The notes: generated from the sequence alone by a model not told the origin. Counted from the first letter of the stretch, positions 35,619-45,271 are shown. The stretch is 64,000 nt of DNA from Streptomyces sp. NBC_01571 (GCF_026339875.1 NZ_JAPEPZ010000002.1:930001-994000); one strand, 5' to 3'. Numbers and translations: made by a program.

Positions 35619-37350
35619 ATGAACTCAACTCGACGATGCACGTCCACGGCGTCCGCAACCGCCGTCGTGCTCGCCACCGCCGGCGGTCTGCTCACCGTCA
35701 CCGCCGTCCCCGCGTCCGCCGCGACGACCTGCACGTCGCCGGTGTACAAACGGCAGTTCTACGCGAACACCACCTTCTCAGGAACTCCGAAGCGGACCGA
35801 CTGCGACAGCACGGTCGACGAGAACTGGGGCGCCAAGGCCCCCGCCTCCGGCCTGCCGACGAACAACTTCGCGGTCCGCTGGAGCGTCACCCGCGACTTC
35901 GGCTCGGGCGGGCCCCTTCACCCTCTCGGTCGCCGTCCAGGACGGCATCCGCGTCTACGTCGACAGCTCCCGCAAGGTCGACCTGTGGAAGAACGGCTCG
36001 ACGACGACGAAGAAGACCGTCAACGTCACGATCCCGGCGGGCCGGCACACCCTGCGCGTGGACTACGTCAACTGGACGGGCTCGGCGAACATCAAGTTCG
36101 GCTATGCACCCACCACTTCGGCGACCGCCGACAAGGTCAAGCCGCTCCCACCGGTGGGCGCGTCGGCTTCGTACGACAAGACCACGGGCAAGGCGAAGCT
36201 CGGCTGGACGAAGAACAACGAGATGGATCTCGCCGGCTACCGCGTCTATCGCCGCCTCAAGGGCGCGGCCTTCGGCAGCACTCCTCTGGCCACCACCACC
36301 TCCACCTCGTACACCGACACCCCGCCGGCCAGCGGCGAGGTGTACTACTACGAGGTCCGCGCCCACGACAGGGCGGGCAACGTCTCCGCGGGCTCCGCCG
36401 ACCAGGCTGTGGTGAGCGCCGACCGCACCGCACCCGCCGTCCCCACCGGATTGAGCTCGGCCGCCGAGTCCAACGGTCTGCGGGTCAGGTGGAGCGCGGT
36501 CGACGGGGCGGCGTCGTACCGGGTCTACCGGGCGGCGACCGCCCAGGGGACGTACACCCTGGTCGGCAGTACCGGCCAGGTGTCGTACACGGACACCTCG
36601 GCCGCCGAGGACGTGAGCTACTCCTACCGCGTGACCGCCCTCGACACGGCGGGCAACGAGTCAGCGCGGTCCGCCGCCGTCAGCGGCACACGCAGGGACC
36701 TCACCCCACCTTCCGCCGTCTCCGGAGTCACCGTCGTCCCGACCGAATACGGTTTCGCGGTGAGCTGGGACGCGAACCCCACCCCGGACCTGGCGAGCTA
36801 CGTGGTCCGCCGCGGCGAACTCTGGGGAGACGACGACGAGAAGATGTGCTCCCTCTATCCGGGCTACTACGTGTCGGCCGACACCACCTCGTACGCGTAC
36901 ACCACCGTCCCCGACGGCGAAGAGAGCTGCTTCATCGTCGACGCCGTCGACGATGCCGGGAACTCCGCCTTCCAGTGGACCGGCGAGGCACAGATCGTGA
37001 CCGCGACCGAGTTCGACATGACGCCGAGCGTCGCAACGCCCGACGGCTCGCCCCTGCGCCTGGAGGCTTCCGCCGCAGAGGGCGCGGAAGGAAACCGTCT
37101 GACGTGGTCCGGGCTCGCTGCGGGCGAGGAAGGCTCGTCCGCACCCGCGCTGGGCTTCCGCGTCTACCGGTGGAACCCCGCCACCGCCGCCTACGAGAAG
37201 ATCCACGAGGCCCCCGCCGGAGCCTTCGAGTACCTCGACACCGGCGCCCGGCGTGGCACGACCAGCTACTACTGGGTGACAGGCGTGAATTCTGACGGCA
37301 CCGAAACTCTGCCCGCCGGCGACTGGGCCGTCACCGCACCCGCGGCGTGA
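35619..37350 (+). pseudogene. Secreted PA14 / fibronectin type III protein, frameshifted
   Basis: A signal peptide (SATAVVLATAGGLLTVTAVPASA) starts the protein. A PA14-like domain follows (VYKRQFYANTTFSGTPKRTDCDSTVDENWGAKAPASGLP...NNFAVRWSV), then at about 35913 one extra base shifts the frame. The rest reads FTLSVAVQDGIRVYVDSSRKVDLW and continues through four fibronectin type III repeats (each ending near SYTDT...YYYEVRAHDRAGN or similar) to 37350. Without the shift it would be an intact ~576-residue exported, probably wall- or sugar-binding protein. Part of repeat 3 (36683-36806) recurs at 57602. Confidence 0.82.
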
Positions 37351-37480
37351 CCTGACCCGACGGACAGGCTCGAACAGAGACTCCCCCTGGATCCGAGCCA
37401 CGCATGATCGCTTCGGAGATCGCCGCCCACCCGGCCGGTCAGCGATGGGCGACCACCCTTGTCGCGTCGGCCACACCAGA

Positions 37481-37509
37481 GCCCGCCGGGTCCACATTTC
37501 CCGGCGGGC
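37481..37509 (+). terminator. Terminator-like hairpin after the PA14/FN3 gene
   Basis: GCCCGCCGGG and CCCGGCGGGC form a perfect 10-bp stem around a 9-nt loop, followed by TTC. It lies 130 bp past the stop codon. Confidence 0.6.
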
Positions 37510-37773
37510 TTCACTGTATGGCTGCCCACCGGAGGCCCCTGATCGGCGCCCGACCGTCCCGGCAAGCTCGAGAGATCTGGCTGCCCGACCGTCGGGGACG
37601 GCAGAGTCTGGCGCCGCACACCGCTCCTCCTGCTTTCTTGGCGGGGCTGTCGGCCGGGCCGGGAGCGGCGATCTCCGGCCGCCCAGAGGGGAGAGGGCGC
37701 GGCGTGTCTGCCCCCAACGGCTGTCGTTGAACGGGCACCGCACACGGGTCCCCTACAGCCCGTGGGCGGGGGC

Positions 37774-37807
37774 GAGGGCCCGGGCCGTTCTCTGGCTCCG
37801 GGCCCTC
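37774..37807 (-). terminator. Terminator-like hairpin at the M20 gene side
   Basis: GAGGGCCCGG and CCGGGCCCTC form a perfect 10-bp stem with a 14-nt loop. It would end transcripts coming from the M20 gene and the small frame after it. Confidence 0.5.
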
Positions 37808-37895
37808 AGCGCTCCAAGTGACCCAGCCTAGTTGCGCAGTTGCCGCGCAGGCGGCACTTCAGGCGCACACCTCCCACCGGACACGTACAGGACGG

Positions 37896-38024
37896 TCAGC
37901 GCCCGAGAAGAACGCTGGCATCGGCCTCGCGGCGCAGCGCGAACGCGTTTGTCTGCTCGCCAGTGGGTCCGCCCTGGTCGGTGACCAGGGCGAACCGCCG
38001 CTCCGCCGCTTGCCCGTACGGCAC
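37896..38024 (-). CDS. Small open frame after M20 gene
   Basis: Forty-two residues from a GTG: VPYGQAAERRFALVTDQGGPTGEQTNAFALRREADASVLLGR. It lies in the same frame as the M20 gene, 15 bp beyond its stop. The composition looks coding, but I know no family and see no ribosome site. It could be the real C-terminal tail of the M20 protein if the TGA at 38040 is wrong, or a separate short gene, or chance. Confidence 0.3.
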   Translation of the reverse strand: MPYGQAAERRFALVTDQGGPTGEQTNAFALRREADASVLLGR

Positions 38025-38039
38025 AGGCAGAAGGACCGG

Positions 38040-39386
38040 TCAGTCGTCGGGACCGGCCAACCGGGCCAGAGCGGCTGTTGCGAGTGCGGTCGTTCCGGTC
38101 TCCAGGGTGAGACGGACGCTGGGCAGGTAGCGGGACGAGTGGTTGCCCGGCAGACTGCGGAATTTCTCGGCGGCGGCGGTGCCGGGGGCGGCCGCCCACT
38201 GTGCGACGCCGACCGCACCGAGCATCCAGTATGCGCCGCGGATGCCGGGGCGTCCGTGCAGGTGCGCGCCTGCGCCGGTCAGGAGCGGGAAGTCCTCGGT
38301 GGCCGAGGTGGCGGGCCAGCCGGTGACGCGGGAGGGGCCGAACGCGGCTACGTGCGCGGCGCGGACGGCGGCTGTGACGTCCGGGTCGGCGACAGTGACA
38401 CTGGAACGGGACGACTGCGCGACGGTGACCCGCGGAGGCATGGCCGCGGAACCCGCCTCAGCGCGGGCGATCCGCTCCACCGCGAGGGCGGCACGGTCGA
38501 GGGCCGCCTCGGAGAAGGCACGGACGGTGACTCGCAGCACCGCCTGTGCGGCGATCACGTTCCCGGTGTGCCCGGCGTCCGCGGTCCGCAGCGAGGACGC
38601 CGAGACGACCAGCCGCTCCGCAGGGTCGGTCTCCTGGGCCACGATCGTGGAGAGCCGCGTCACGGAGCCGGCCGCGGCGAGCAACGGGTCGGCAGCGAGG
38701 TGCGGAGTGGCGGCGTGACCACCGTCGCCCTCGAAGCGCACGTCCAGTGTCAGGCTGCCTGCCAGCACCGGACCGTCCGCATGGGCCACCATCCCCGCCG
38801 GGAAGGACGCCGTGTGCTGCGCGAGGACCACGTCGGGCGGGGGGATCCGCTCGTACAGGCCGTCCTCCAGCATGGCCCTGGCACCGCTGAGGGTCTCCTC
38901 GGCGGGCTGACCGACGACGAGAAGGGTGCCGCGCCAGCTCTCCCGTCGGGCCGCGAGCCACCGTGCCGCGGCCGCCACGCAGGCCAGATGGGCGTCGTGG
39001 CCGCAGGCGTGCATCACCGGGACGGGCCGTCCGTCCGGTCCGGGCGCCGTCACGGTGCTCGCGTAGGGGACGCCGGTCTGCTCGGCCACGGGCAGCGCGT
39101 CGAGTTCGGCGCGCAGGAGGACGGCCGGACCCTCGCCGTTGGAGAGCGTGGCGGCTATGCCGTGTCCGCCGATGCCACGCAGTACGTGGAAGCCGTCCGC
39201 GGCAAGCCAGTCCGCGAACCGGGCGGCGGTACGGCGTTCGGCGCCGGAGAGTTCGGGATGGCTGTGCAGGTCGAGGTACAGCTCGGCGGTGGCGGGCAGC
39301 AAGGTGTCCAGGCCGGGCAGTGCGCGCGGTGCCGGGGGGCTGCCGGAGCCCTGGGGGGTGCGGGGTCCGTCGTGGTCGCTGGTCAA
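38040..39386 (-). CDS. M20D-family amidohydrolase/peptidase
   Basis: A 448-residue zinc amidohydrolase of the AbgB/IAA-amino-acid hydrolase group. Seen: LDLHSHPELSGAERRTA, the metal-binding MHACGHDAHLAC, the catalytic GQPAEETLSGARAMLEDG, and the lid domain with GHAATPH. TTG start with GAGGAG upstream. It is divergent from the precursor gene, sharing a 368-bp promoter region, so it may belong to the RiPP cluster. Possible roles are trimming of the leader or product, or self-protection; neither is proven. No signal peptide, hence cytoplasmic. Confidence 0.8.
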   Translation of the reverse strand: MTSDHDGPRTPQGSGSPPAPRALPGLDTLLPATAELYLDLHSHPELSGAERRTAARFADWLAADGFHVLRGIGGHGIAATLSNGEGPAVLLRAELDALPVAEQTGVPYASTVTAPGPDGRPVPVMHACGHDAHLACVAAAARWLAARRESWRGTLLVVGQPAEETLSGARAMLEDGLYERIPPPDVVLAQHTASFPAGMVAHADGPVLAGSLTLDVRFEGDGGHAATPHLAADPLLAAAGSVTRLSTIVAQETDPAERLVVSASSLRTADAGHTGNVIAAQAVLRVTVRAFSEAALDRAALAVERIARAEAGSAAMPPRVTVAQSSRSSVTVADPDVTAAVRAAHVAAFGPSRVTGWPATSATEDFPLLTGAGAHLHGRPGIRGAYWMLGAVGVAQWAAAPGTAAAEKFRSLPGNHSSRYLPSVRLTLETGTTALATAALARLAGPDD

Positions 39387-39754
39387 GGGCGGGACTCCTC
39401 AGATGTCGGCCGAGTGCACAGGGGTGGGATCACGGAACGGTGAAGCGGTTTGCGGCGGGAGTGCGGTGATGTGTGGTGGCCGGTGAGGAGGCGGCCTTCC
39501 GGTGTCCAGGCCGGCCCGAGGGCTACACGGCGTGGTGAGCGACGGTGGAGGGCGGTCGGCAGGGGTGCCGGTGGAGCTGCCGGTAACGGGACGGCGCGGG
39601 TGTGTCAGTGGGGTGACAGCGGGGAGCCAGGGCGCTGACGTCGGTGCCGCGTAGAAAGGTGGAGCCCGAGGTCTTGGCCTCCGGCAGGTTCAGCGCGTCG
39701 CCGGCCGGGGCTGTCCCGGTCGGTGCCCGGTCCCCGGACCCACAAGGAGACACC
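39387..39754. promoter_or_regulatory. Divergent promoter region of the RiPP precursor
   Basis: Gene-free region between the M20 gene and the precursor. It should hold the precursor promoter and a leader, with AAGGAGA at 39744-39750 as the ribosome site. I found no clear SARP direct repeat by eye. Confidence 0.5.
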
Positions 39755-39928
39755 ATGGCTGACAACACCCTCGCCTCCCTCGCCCAGGAGATCCTGGACC
39801 TCGAGTCGGAGACCTTCGAGATCACGGACTACTCGGACGCCAGCGAGGTCATGCTCGGCTCCTCCACGAGCTGCTCCTCCACCAGCACCTGCTCCAGCAC
39901 CACCAGCACCACCTCCTGCACCGCCTGA
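39755..39928 (+). CDS. RiPP precursor peptide (azole / dehydroamino-acid type)
   Basis: A 57-residue peptide. The start at 39755 is fixed by AAGGAGA; a longer frame from 39644 reads through the leader. Residues 1-35 form an acidic leader (LAQEILDLESETFEI then TDYSDASEVMLG) suited to bind a RiPP recognition element. Residues 36-57 are the likely core: 10 Ser, 8 Thr, 3 Cys (40, 46, 55) and one Ala, starting SSTSCSSTSTC and ending TTSCTA. Cys and some Ser/Thr can be cyclised to azolines, and the other Ser/Thr dehydrated. The leader/core style matches thiazolylpeptide-type precursors. The exact cleavage site is unknown. It is convergent to the biosynthetic operon. Confidence 0.9.
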   Translation: MADNTLASLAQEILDLESETFEITDYSDASEVMLGSSTSCSSTSTCSSTTSTTSCTA

Positions 39929-39942
39929 CGTCCGCGTCGCCA

Positions 39943-39984
39943 TCGACGGTCCCCGGCGCGCTCCTGCGCGTCGGGGGCCGTCGA
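39943..39984. terminator. 18-bp hairpin between precursor and operon
   Basis: Arms 39943-39960 and 39967-39984 pair over all 18 positions (two G-U wobbles) around the 6-nt loop CTCCTG, starting 14 bp past the precursor stop. No T-run follows on either strand. It can serve as a two-way terminator for the convergent units and would protect the 3' end of the precursor mRNA. Confidence 0.72.
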
Positions 39985-40068
39985 CGTCTGCGGCGTACGG
40001 CGTTCTCCCCCGCCATCGACCTCCGCGACCCGTGCCGAACTCCCTGCGGACGGCACGGACTTCGCCCC

Positions 40069-42111
40069 TCAGGGGAACGGGTGCGGCACCCGCCGCAGGT
40101 CCTCCTCCCGCAGCGGCGCCGGGACCAGACCGGCACGGTGCGGCGCAGTCCGCAGGCGCGGCATGTGCAGGGCACGCTGCCGCCGCCAGCCGAAGTCGAT
40201 CGGCAGCAGCCCGGGGGCCAGGGTCGCCACCGTACGCAGTCCCATCCGGCGCTGCTCCGGAGTGGTCTGGTCGACGGCGATGACGTCGCAGTCGGCGCCG
40301 ACGAGCAGATCGCGCAGGAGCAGCAGATCGTCGCGGAGGTCCTCGGTACGCGGCCGGCGCCCGTCCCAGCCGGCGAACAGTTCGCCGAGGGAACCGACCT
40401 GGGGCGGCGCGAGGTAGTTCGCGGCGTGCTCGCGCATCGCGGGCAGCCCGAACAGGGCCGCGTGGTCCGGAAGTCGTTCGACGAGGTCGAAGTCCTCGGT
40501 CATGGCGGTGAGTTCGGCGGGCCGTTCGGCGACCTGGCCGGGCAGGTGCGGGATGTAAGTGAGGATCTCGGAGACGGCGGACTCGACGGCCGTCTCCGGG
40601 TCGAAGGAGGCGCCGGCCGCGAACGCCAGTGTTCCCGGCCCGTCGTCGCGGCGGACCGCGAGGCCGGTGACGACGGGGACCGGCAGGTCCACCCGGTTGT
40701 CGAAGACATGGACGTCGTAGCCCTGGAGCGCGGCCCGCGCCACCATGGCCCGCACCTTCGGGCCGCGTACCGAGGCCAAGTCGATCTCGGACAGGGGCAG
40801 GTCGCCGTACCAGCCGAGCAGGAAGGCGTCCCGCTCGACGAGTTCGAGGAGGCCGAAGAAGACGGCTTCCTCCCAGGTCCCGCCGGTGGCGCAGCCGTTG
40901 GAGCACTCGAAGACGAAGTTGTCCTCGCGGGTACCGGCGCTGTAGTAGACGAGCCGGGCCGGGACGAGCACCGGACGCTCGTCGCGCAGCGACCATCCGG
41001 TGACCCAGGGCAGCGGCCGGGCCGGGTCGAAGGGCTGGACCATCGGGTCCAGGGCGTAGGTGCGGGGTTCGTACAGGCCGCACACGCGTGGGTCGAGGGC
41101 CCGGTCGCCGAGTTCGTCGAGGGACGCGGTGACGACCGGGGCACGGTGTCGGCGGTGGGTGCCCGCGTACCGTTCCAGACCTTCGAGGAACGCCAGATCG
41201 CGGCTGCCGGCGTAGGAGTTGGCCTGACCGCTCCAGGTGACGTCGGTGAGTCCGGCGTAGCCGCGCATGAAGACGCTGCCGGCGACCGGCGCGGTCGTGG
41301 GTGAGGTGACGTCGATCCAGGTGCCGCCGCCGAGCACCCCGCACACCGGGTTGGCGAGACCCTTGACCGGCAGCGGGTAGTCGTCGGGACGGCGCAGCCG
41401 GTAGGTGTCCGGGCCCGGTTTCCGGCGGGATGACGGCGGCTCCGGGGTGGCCTCGGCGGCGGCCCGCAGGGCGGCCTCCTCGGTGAACGGGCGGCAGTGC
41501 GGGCACATCGGCTCGGGCACCAGCGGGAAGGTGCGTACCCGGAGGGTCTCCAGGTCGAGTTCGGTGATCCGGGGCAGTGCGCCGTCGGCGCCGTCAGCGC
41601 CGTCGGCGGTGTGCGGCGCGGCGCCGGTGGTGATGAGCCGGTGCAGGGACCACACGGCGTCCACGGTGTGGTCCGGCAGGGTGGGCCACGGTCCGGCCGC
41701 GGTGGTCTCCGTGCCGGTCTCCAGTGCCTCGCGCTCGGTGCGGGTGCGCAGCCTCTGACGGCGCATGGCCAGGCAGGTTCCACAGGCCGGGTCGGCGTCG
41801 GGGGCGCCGCCCCAGGGGCCGAGCAGCACGGCCTGGGCGGTGAGGTGGACGACGGCCGCGTTCGGGGGCGCGGGCTGCCCGCCCGGGACCGCCGCCGTGG
41901 GCGTGGACTGCGTGTCCACCCCCTCCGTGACGGTTGCCGTGGGCACGGACTGGCCGGCCGGCCTGCCGAGGACGTTGATGTCGCCGATACGGGAGACGGC
42001 CGGGGCGGGCACACCGGCCGCCGCGGCGCGGGCCGCCAGGCGGGTCTGGAGTTCCGCGCGGGCGGCCTCCAGGGGCGGGACGGCGGGTGCGGGGGCGGTG
42101 ACGGTGGTCAT
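40069..42111 (-). CDS. YcaO cyclodehydratase (first of two)
   Basis: A 680-residue protein. The N-terminal ~250 residues contain CGTC and CPHC, two Cys pairs that could hold zinc, and probably a partner-docking region. The YcaO domain follows: SYAGSRDLAFLEGLERYAG (ATP/Mg region), FECSNGCATGGTWEEAVFFGLLELVERDAF, and ILTYI. It ends PHPFP, the Pro-rich C terminus needed for cyclodehydration in SagD-type enzymes. It uses ATP to turn Cys/Ser/Thr of the core into azolines together with the F protein. Last gene of the operon; its ATG overlaps the permease stop by 4 nt. Confidence 0.9.
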   Translation of the reverse strand: MTTVTAPAPAVPPLEAARAELQTRLAARAAAAGVPAPAVSRIGDINVLGRPAGQSVPTATVTEGVDTQSTPTAAVPGGQPAPPNAAVVHLTAQAVLLGPWGGAPDADPACGTCLAMRRQRLRTRTEREALETGTETTAAGPWPTLPDHTVDAVWSLHRLITTGAAPHTADGADGADGALPRITELDLETLRVRTFPLVPEPMCPHCRPFTEEAALRAAAEATPEPPSSRRKPGPDTYRLRRPDDYPLPVKGLANPVCGVLGGGTWIDVTSPTTAPVAGSVFMRGYAGLTDVTWSGQANSYAGSRDLAFLEGLERYAGTHRRHRAPVVTASLDELGDRALDPRVCGLYEPRTYALDPMVQPFDPARPLPWVTGWSLRDERPVLVPARLVYYSAGTREDNFVFECSNGCATGGTWEEAVFFGLLELVERDAFLLGWYGDLPLSEIDLASVRGPKVRAMVARAALQGYDVHVFDNRVDLPVPVVTGLAVRRDDGPGTLAFAAGASFDPETAVESAVSEILTYIPHLPGQVAERPAELTAMTEDFDLVERLPDHAALFGLPAMREHAANYLAPPQVGSLGELFAGWDGRRPRTEDLRDDLLLLRDLLVGADCDVIAVDQTTPEQRRMGLRTVATLAPGLLPIDFGWRRQRALHMPRLRTAPHRAGLVPAPLREEDLRRVPHPFP

Positions 42112-42860
42112 GGCCGGTTGCTCCAGCGGAAGATCCGGGTGGCGATCAGCCCGAAGACCAGGGCGAACACGGCGAGGCCCACGCAGTCCACACCGATGTC
42201 ACCGAGATCCCCGCGGCCGCCGAAGGCGTCGGTGAGCCCGTCGTTGAGGTAGTGCAGCGGCAGGACCTTGGCGACGTCACGCAGCCAGCCCGGCATGAGG
42301 TCGTCGGGGAAGAACGACCCGGAGAGGAAGGCCATGGGCACCATCACGATGTTGGCGATGGCCGCGACCGCCTCCGGGCTGTTGGCGACGCTGCCCACGA
42401 CCAGACCCATGGCGAGGAAGGCCGTGACTCCCCCTACCAGCAGCGGAATCGCCGCCCACCAGGTCCCGTTGAGCCGGAGGCCGAAGAACGGCAGCAGGGC
42501 GATGGCGGTGAACAGCACCGTCTGTACCAGAGCGACGCCCAGCGCCACGGTCCAGCGCGAGGCGAGCAGCGTGCGCAGCGGGGTCGGGGTCCGCCAGATG
42601 AGGCGGAGCAGGTCGTCCCGGCGCCACTGCATCAGGGCGAAGCCGACGGAGAACACCGCCGCGTTGCCCACACCCCAGGAGAGCACGCCCGGAGCGATGT
42701 AGTTGATGGACGACAGGCCGCCGTCGACGTGCTGGCCCTGGAAGATGAGGCCGAAGAGGACCAGGAAGGCGAGCGGGAAGGCGAAGGTGAAGAAGAGGGT
42801 CGTCCTGTCGCGCACGCTCGCGACGTAGGTGGCCCTGGTCAGTGCGGCGTAGGCGCTCAA
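42108..42860 (-). CDS. ABC transporter permease (ABC-2 type)
   Basis: About 250 residues from a TTG at 42860 that overlaps the stop of the ABC ATPase (TTGA). Six membrane spans of the ABC-2 type: DRTTLFFTFAFPLAFLVLFGLIF, SWGVGNAAVFSVGFALM, and the last VDCVGLAVFALVFGLIATRIF, with the typical SPEAVAAIANIVMVPMAFLSGSFFP loop. A longer upstream frame is a shadow of the ATPase gene. With the ATPase part of the preceding gene it forms an exporter for the mature peptide or for self-resistance. Confidence 0.85.
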   Translation of the reverse strand: MSAYAALTRATYVASVRDRTTLFFTFAFPLAFLVLFGLIFQGQHVDGGLSSINYIAPGVLSWGVGNAAVFSVGFALMQWRRDDLLRLIWRTPTPLRTLLASRWTVALGVALVQTVLFTAIALLPFFGLRLNGTWWAAIPLLVGGVTAFLAMGLVVGSVANSPEAVAAIANIVMVPMAFLSGSFFPDDLMPGWLRDVAKVLPLHYLNDGLTDAFGGRGDLGDIGVDCVGLAVFALVFGLIATRIFRWSNRP

Positions 42861-45271
42861 CGGTGGTGCTCCGATCCGGTTCCGGTCAGCGTCAGGTAGG
42901 CGTCTTCGAGGGTGGGGGTGCGGACGGTGACCGTGTCGATGTCCACGAGGTCCCCGAGGGCGGTGAGGACGCGGTTGGGGACGGTCGTCTCCAGGACTAG
43001 GTCGTCGCCCTGGACGGTGGCGCGGTCCACGCCGGCCAGTGCGACGGCCGCCTCGGCGGAGAGGCCGGCGGCGGGGACGAACAGGCGGGTGGGGGCGGCG
43101 AGGGAGCGGATGAGGTTGCGGGGCGTGTCGAGCGCGACGACCCGGCCGCCGGCGATGATCGCCACCCGGTCGCAGAGCGCCTCGGCCTCCTCCAGGTAGT
43201 GGGTGGTGCAGATGATCGTGCGCCCCTCCGCGCGCAACGAGCGCAGTACGTCCCACAGTTCGCGGCGGGCCTCGGGGTCGAGGGCGGCCGTCGGTTCGTC
43301 CAGGAAGATCAGATCGGGTTCGTGCAGCAGCGCGGTCGCGACGGCGAGGCGCTGGCGCTGACCGCCCGAGAGGTGGTCGACGCGGGCGTTCTCCTTCTCG
43401 GTGAGGTTGACGCGTTCCAGTGCGGTGGTCGCTGCGGTCGGGTCCATGCCGTAGAGCGCGGCGACCGTGCGCAGATGCTCGCCCGCGGTGAGGCGGGCGA
43501 AGAACGCCGACGCCTGCGTCTGTACACCGATCCGGGCCAGCAGCGCGGTGTCGCGGGGCCAGGGGCTCTGCCCGAAGACGGTCACCGTGCCGGAATCGGC
43601 CTCGCGCATGCCCCCGACGATCTCCACCAGGGTGGTCTTGCCCGCGCCGTTGGGGCCGAGGATGCCGAAGAACTCGCCGTGTCGTACGTCGAGGCTGACA
43701 CCGTCGAGTGCCGTCACCTCCCCGTACCGCTTGGTGACGCCGTCCACGGCGACGACCGGCTCAGTAGCGGTCACACCGACGGCGCTCTCAGCGGGGAGGG
43801 TCTCGGTGAGGATGGCCTCGGTGACGGTCTCGGACTTGCTTTCGGGTGCGCTCATCGCCTCTTTCCTAGGGTGGATCCGTGGGCTCGGGCCGTGCGGGAG
43901 CGGTCCGGTGCCCGTCGCCGGGGTGGGGTGCCCAGACGTGGCGGTGGGGGGTGTGGGGCCGGTGCCCTGGTCCTTCGGGGAGGCGGCGGGGGCACGTCCG
44001 TCGGGCGCGGGCGCCTGCGTGGGGCCACTGGTCGCGGCGGGCGTGGTGCGCCGGGAGCGGCCGAATGAACCCAGGGCCCACAGGAGCAGTACGGCGGCGA
44101 GCAGGGCGACGGGCAGCCACCAGGCCAGGACCGCGAGGCCGTCCGGCAGGGTGACGCGCAACGCGGCTCCGCACAGGGCGAGCAGCGCGGCGCTCTGTAC
44201 GGCGGTCAGCAGGGCGAAGCCGCCGTACAGGACCCGCAGTCGGGGCGGGTACGCGGTGAGGCCGGGTCCGCGGCGGAACGCGGCACGGACCGCGATACCC
44301 GCGAAGTCGCGGCTGCCGGTGGCGAGTTGGGTGACGCCTAGGGCGTGGCCGAGGGCCCGGTAGCCGTCGAGGGGTGCCAGCGGCAGCAGATTGGCCACGG
44401 CGGAGACCACCCCGAGGAGAAGCAGCGCGCCGAGCGCGGGGCGGGCCTGGGCCTGGGCGGGCAACAGCGCCCACACGGCGTAGAAGGGCACGAGGAAGAG
44501 CAGGTTGGCGAAGACGCCGGCGCAGGCGGTGGCGACCTTGCGGCCGCGGCTGCCGAGGAACTGGACGTCCTCCACCGTGCAGTAGAGATAGGTGGCGCCG
44601 AGGATCCAGCGCAGCCCGACTTCGGTGACGCGGCCGCCCCAGGCCCGTGCGAACAGTCCGTGGGCGAGTTCGTGGAGGGCGAGGCTGCACCACAGGACGC
44701 AGCCGACGGCGAGCAGCAGCGCGGGCTGCCGTGCCGTCTCCTCGGTGTGCCGCCAGAGCGGGCCGGCCTGGACGGCGACGGCGGCGAGCAGCGCGACGGC
44801 CAGCATGACGAGCAGGATCAGCACGGCGGGCCGTCGGGCGGGAGCGGTGGCCCGGTGCAGCCGGTCCATCAGCGCGGGCGCGTCGGCGACCAGCCGGGTC
44901 CGTCCGGCGAGGATGCTGCTCGGCGGATGGCCGGCCCGGGGAACGGTGGGCGGCGTGGAGGGCACGGCGGCCGGTGCGGGGCCGCTGTCTAGGAGGTCTC
45001 GGCCGTGCAGCAGCCGGAGCATCTGTCCCCACTGGGCCTCGCCGAGTCGCGCCCCGAACTCGCCCGCGTACGCCTGGCCGATCTCGTCGAGGCTGTGACT
45101 GCCGTCGAGCCGGGCGATGATGAAGTGCTCCTTGGGGCCGAACTCCAGGCGCCGACCGGTGCGCGGGTCCATCAGCAGGTGGATGCGGTCGGCACCGCGC
45201 ACCAGGCTGGGGCCGAACACGACGTCGCCCCGTACGCACGGCCGGGCGGCGAGGAACGCGTCGGTGCTCAC
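42857..45271 (-). CDS. PqqD-like/M50 metalloprotease fused to ABC ATPase
   Basis: One 804-residue frame. Residues 15-90 resemble a PqqD/RRE-like winged helix (EFGPKEHFIIARLDGSHSLDEIGQAYAGEFG). Residues 145-400 are an integral M50 (site-2) protease with HELAH (200-204) and the second metal motif NLLPLAPLDGYRA (Asp302). A Pro/Thr-rich linker (410-472) leads to a full ABC ATPase: GPNGAGKTT, LSGGQRQRL, LIFLDEPTAALD. An internal ATG at 43855 with GGAAAGAGG could give a separate 332-residue ATPase. GTG start overlapping the elimination-enzyme stop. The protease might remove the leader during export. Confidence 0.82.
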   Translation of the reverse strand: MSTDAFLAARPCVRGDVVFGPSLVRGADRIHLLMDPRTGRRLEFGPKEHFIIARLDGSHSLDEIGQAYAGEFGARLGEAQWGQMLRLLHGRDLLDSGPAPAAVPSTPPTVPRAGHPPSSILAGRTRLVADAPALMDRLHRATAPARRPAVLILLVMLAVALLAAVAVQAGPLWRHTEETARQPALLLAVGCVLWCSLALHELAHGLFARAWGGRVTEVGLRWILGATYLYCTVEDVQFLGSRGRKVATACAGVFANLLFLVPFYAVWALLPAQAQARPALGALLLLGVVSAVANLLPLAPLDGYRALGHALGVTQLATGSRDFAGIAVRAAFRRGPGLTAYPPRLRVLYGGFALLTAVQSAALLALCGAALRVTLPDGLAVLAWWLPVALLAAVLLLWALGSFGRSRRTTPAATSGPTQAPAPDGRAPAASPKDQGTGPTPPTATSGHPTPATGTGPLPHGPSPRIHPRKEAMSAPESKSETVTEAILTETLPAESAVGVTATEPVVAVDGVTKRYGEVTALDGVSLDVRHGEFFGILGPNGAGKTTLVEIVGGMREADSGTVTVFGQSPWPRDTALLARIGVQTQASAFFARLTAGEHLRTVAALYGMDPTAATTALERVNLTEKENARVDHLSGGQRQRLAVATALLHEPDLIFLDEPTAALDPEARRELWDVLRSLRAEGRTIICTTHYLEEAEALCDRVAIIAGGRVVALDTPRNLIRSLAAPTRLFVPAAGLSAEAAVALAGVDRATVQGDDLVLETTVPNRVLTALGDLVDIDTVTVRTPTLEDAYLTLTGTGSEHHR

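Noticed and set aside
37818..39443. Long plus-strand frame of 541 residues opposite the M20 gene
   Set aside because: It is a Gly/Arg-rich shadow of the minus-strand M20 gene with no domain.
39644..39754. Longer version of the precursor starting at 39644
   Set aside because: The added 37 residues are Pro/Arg-rich, and the AAGGAGA site is right before 39755.
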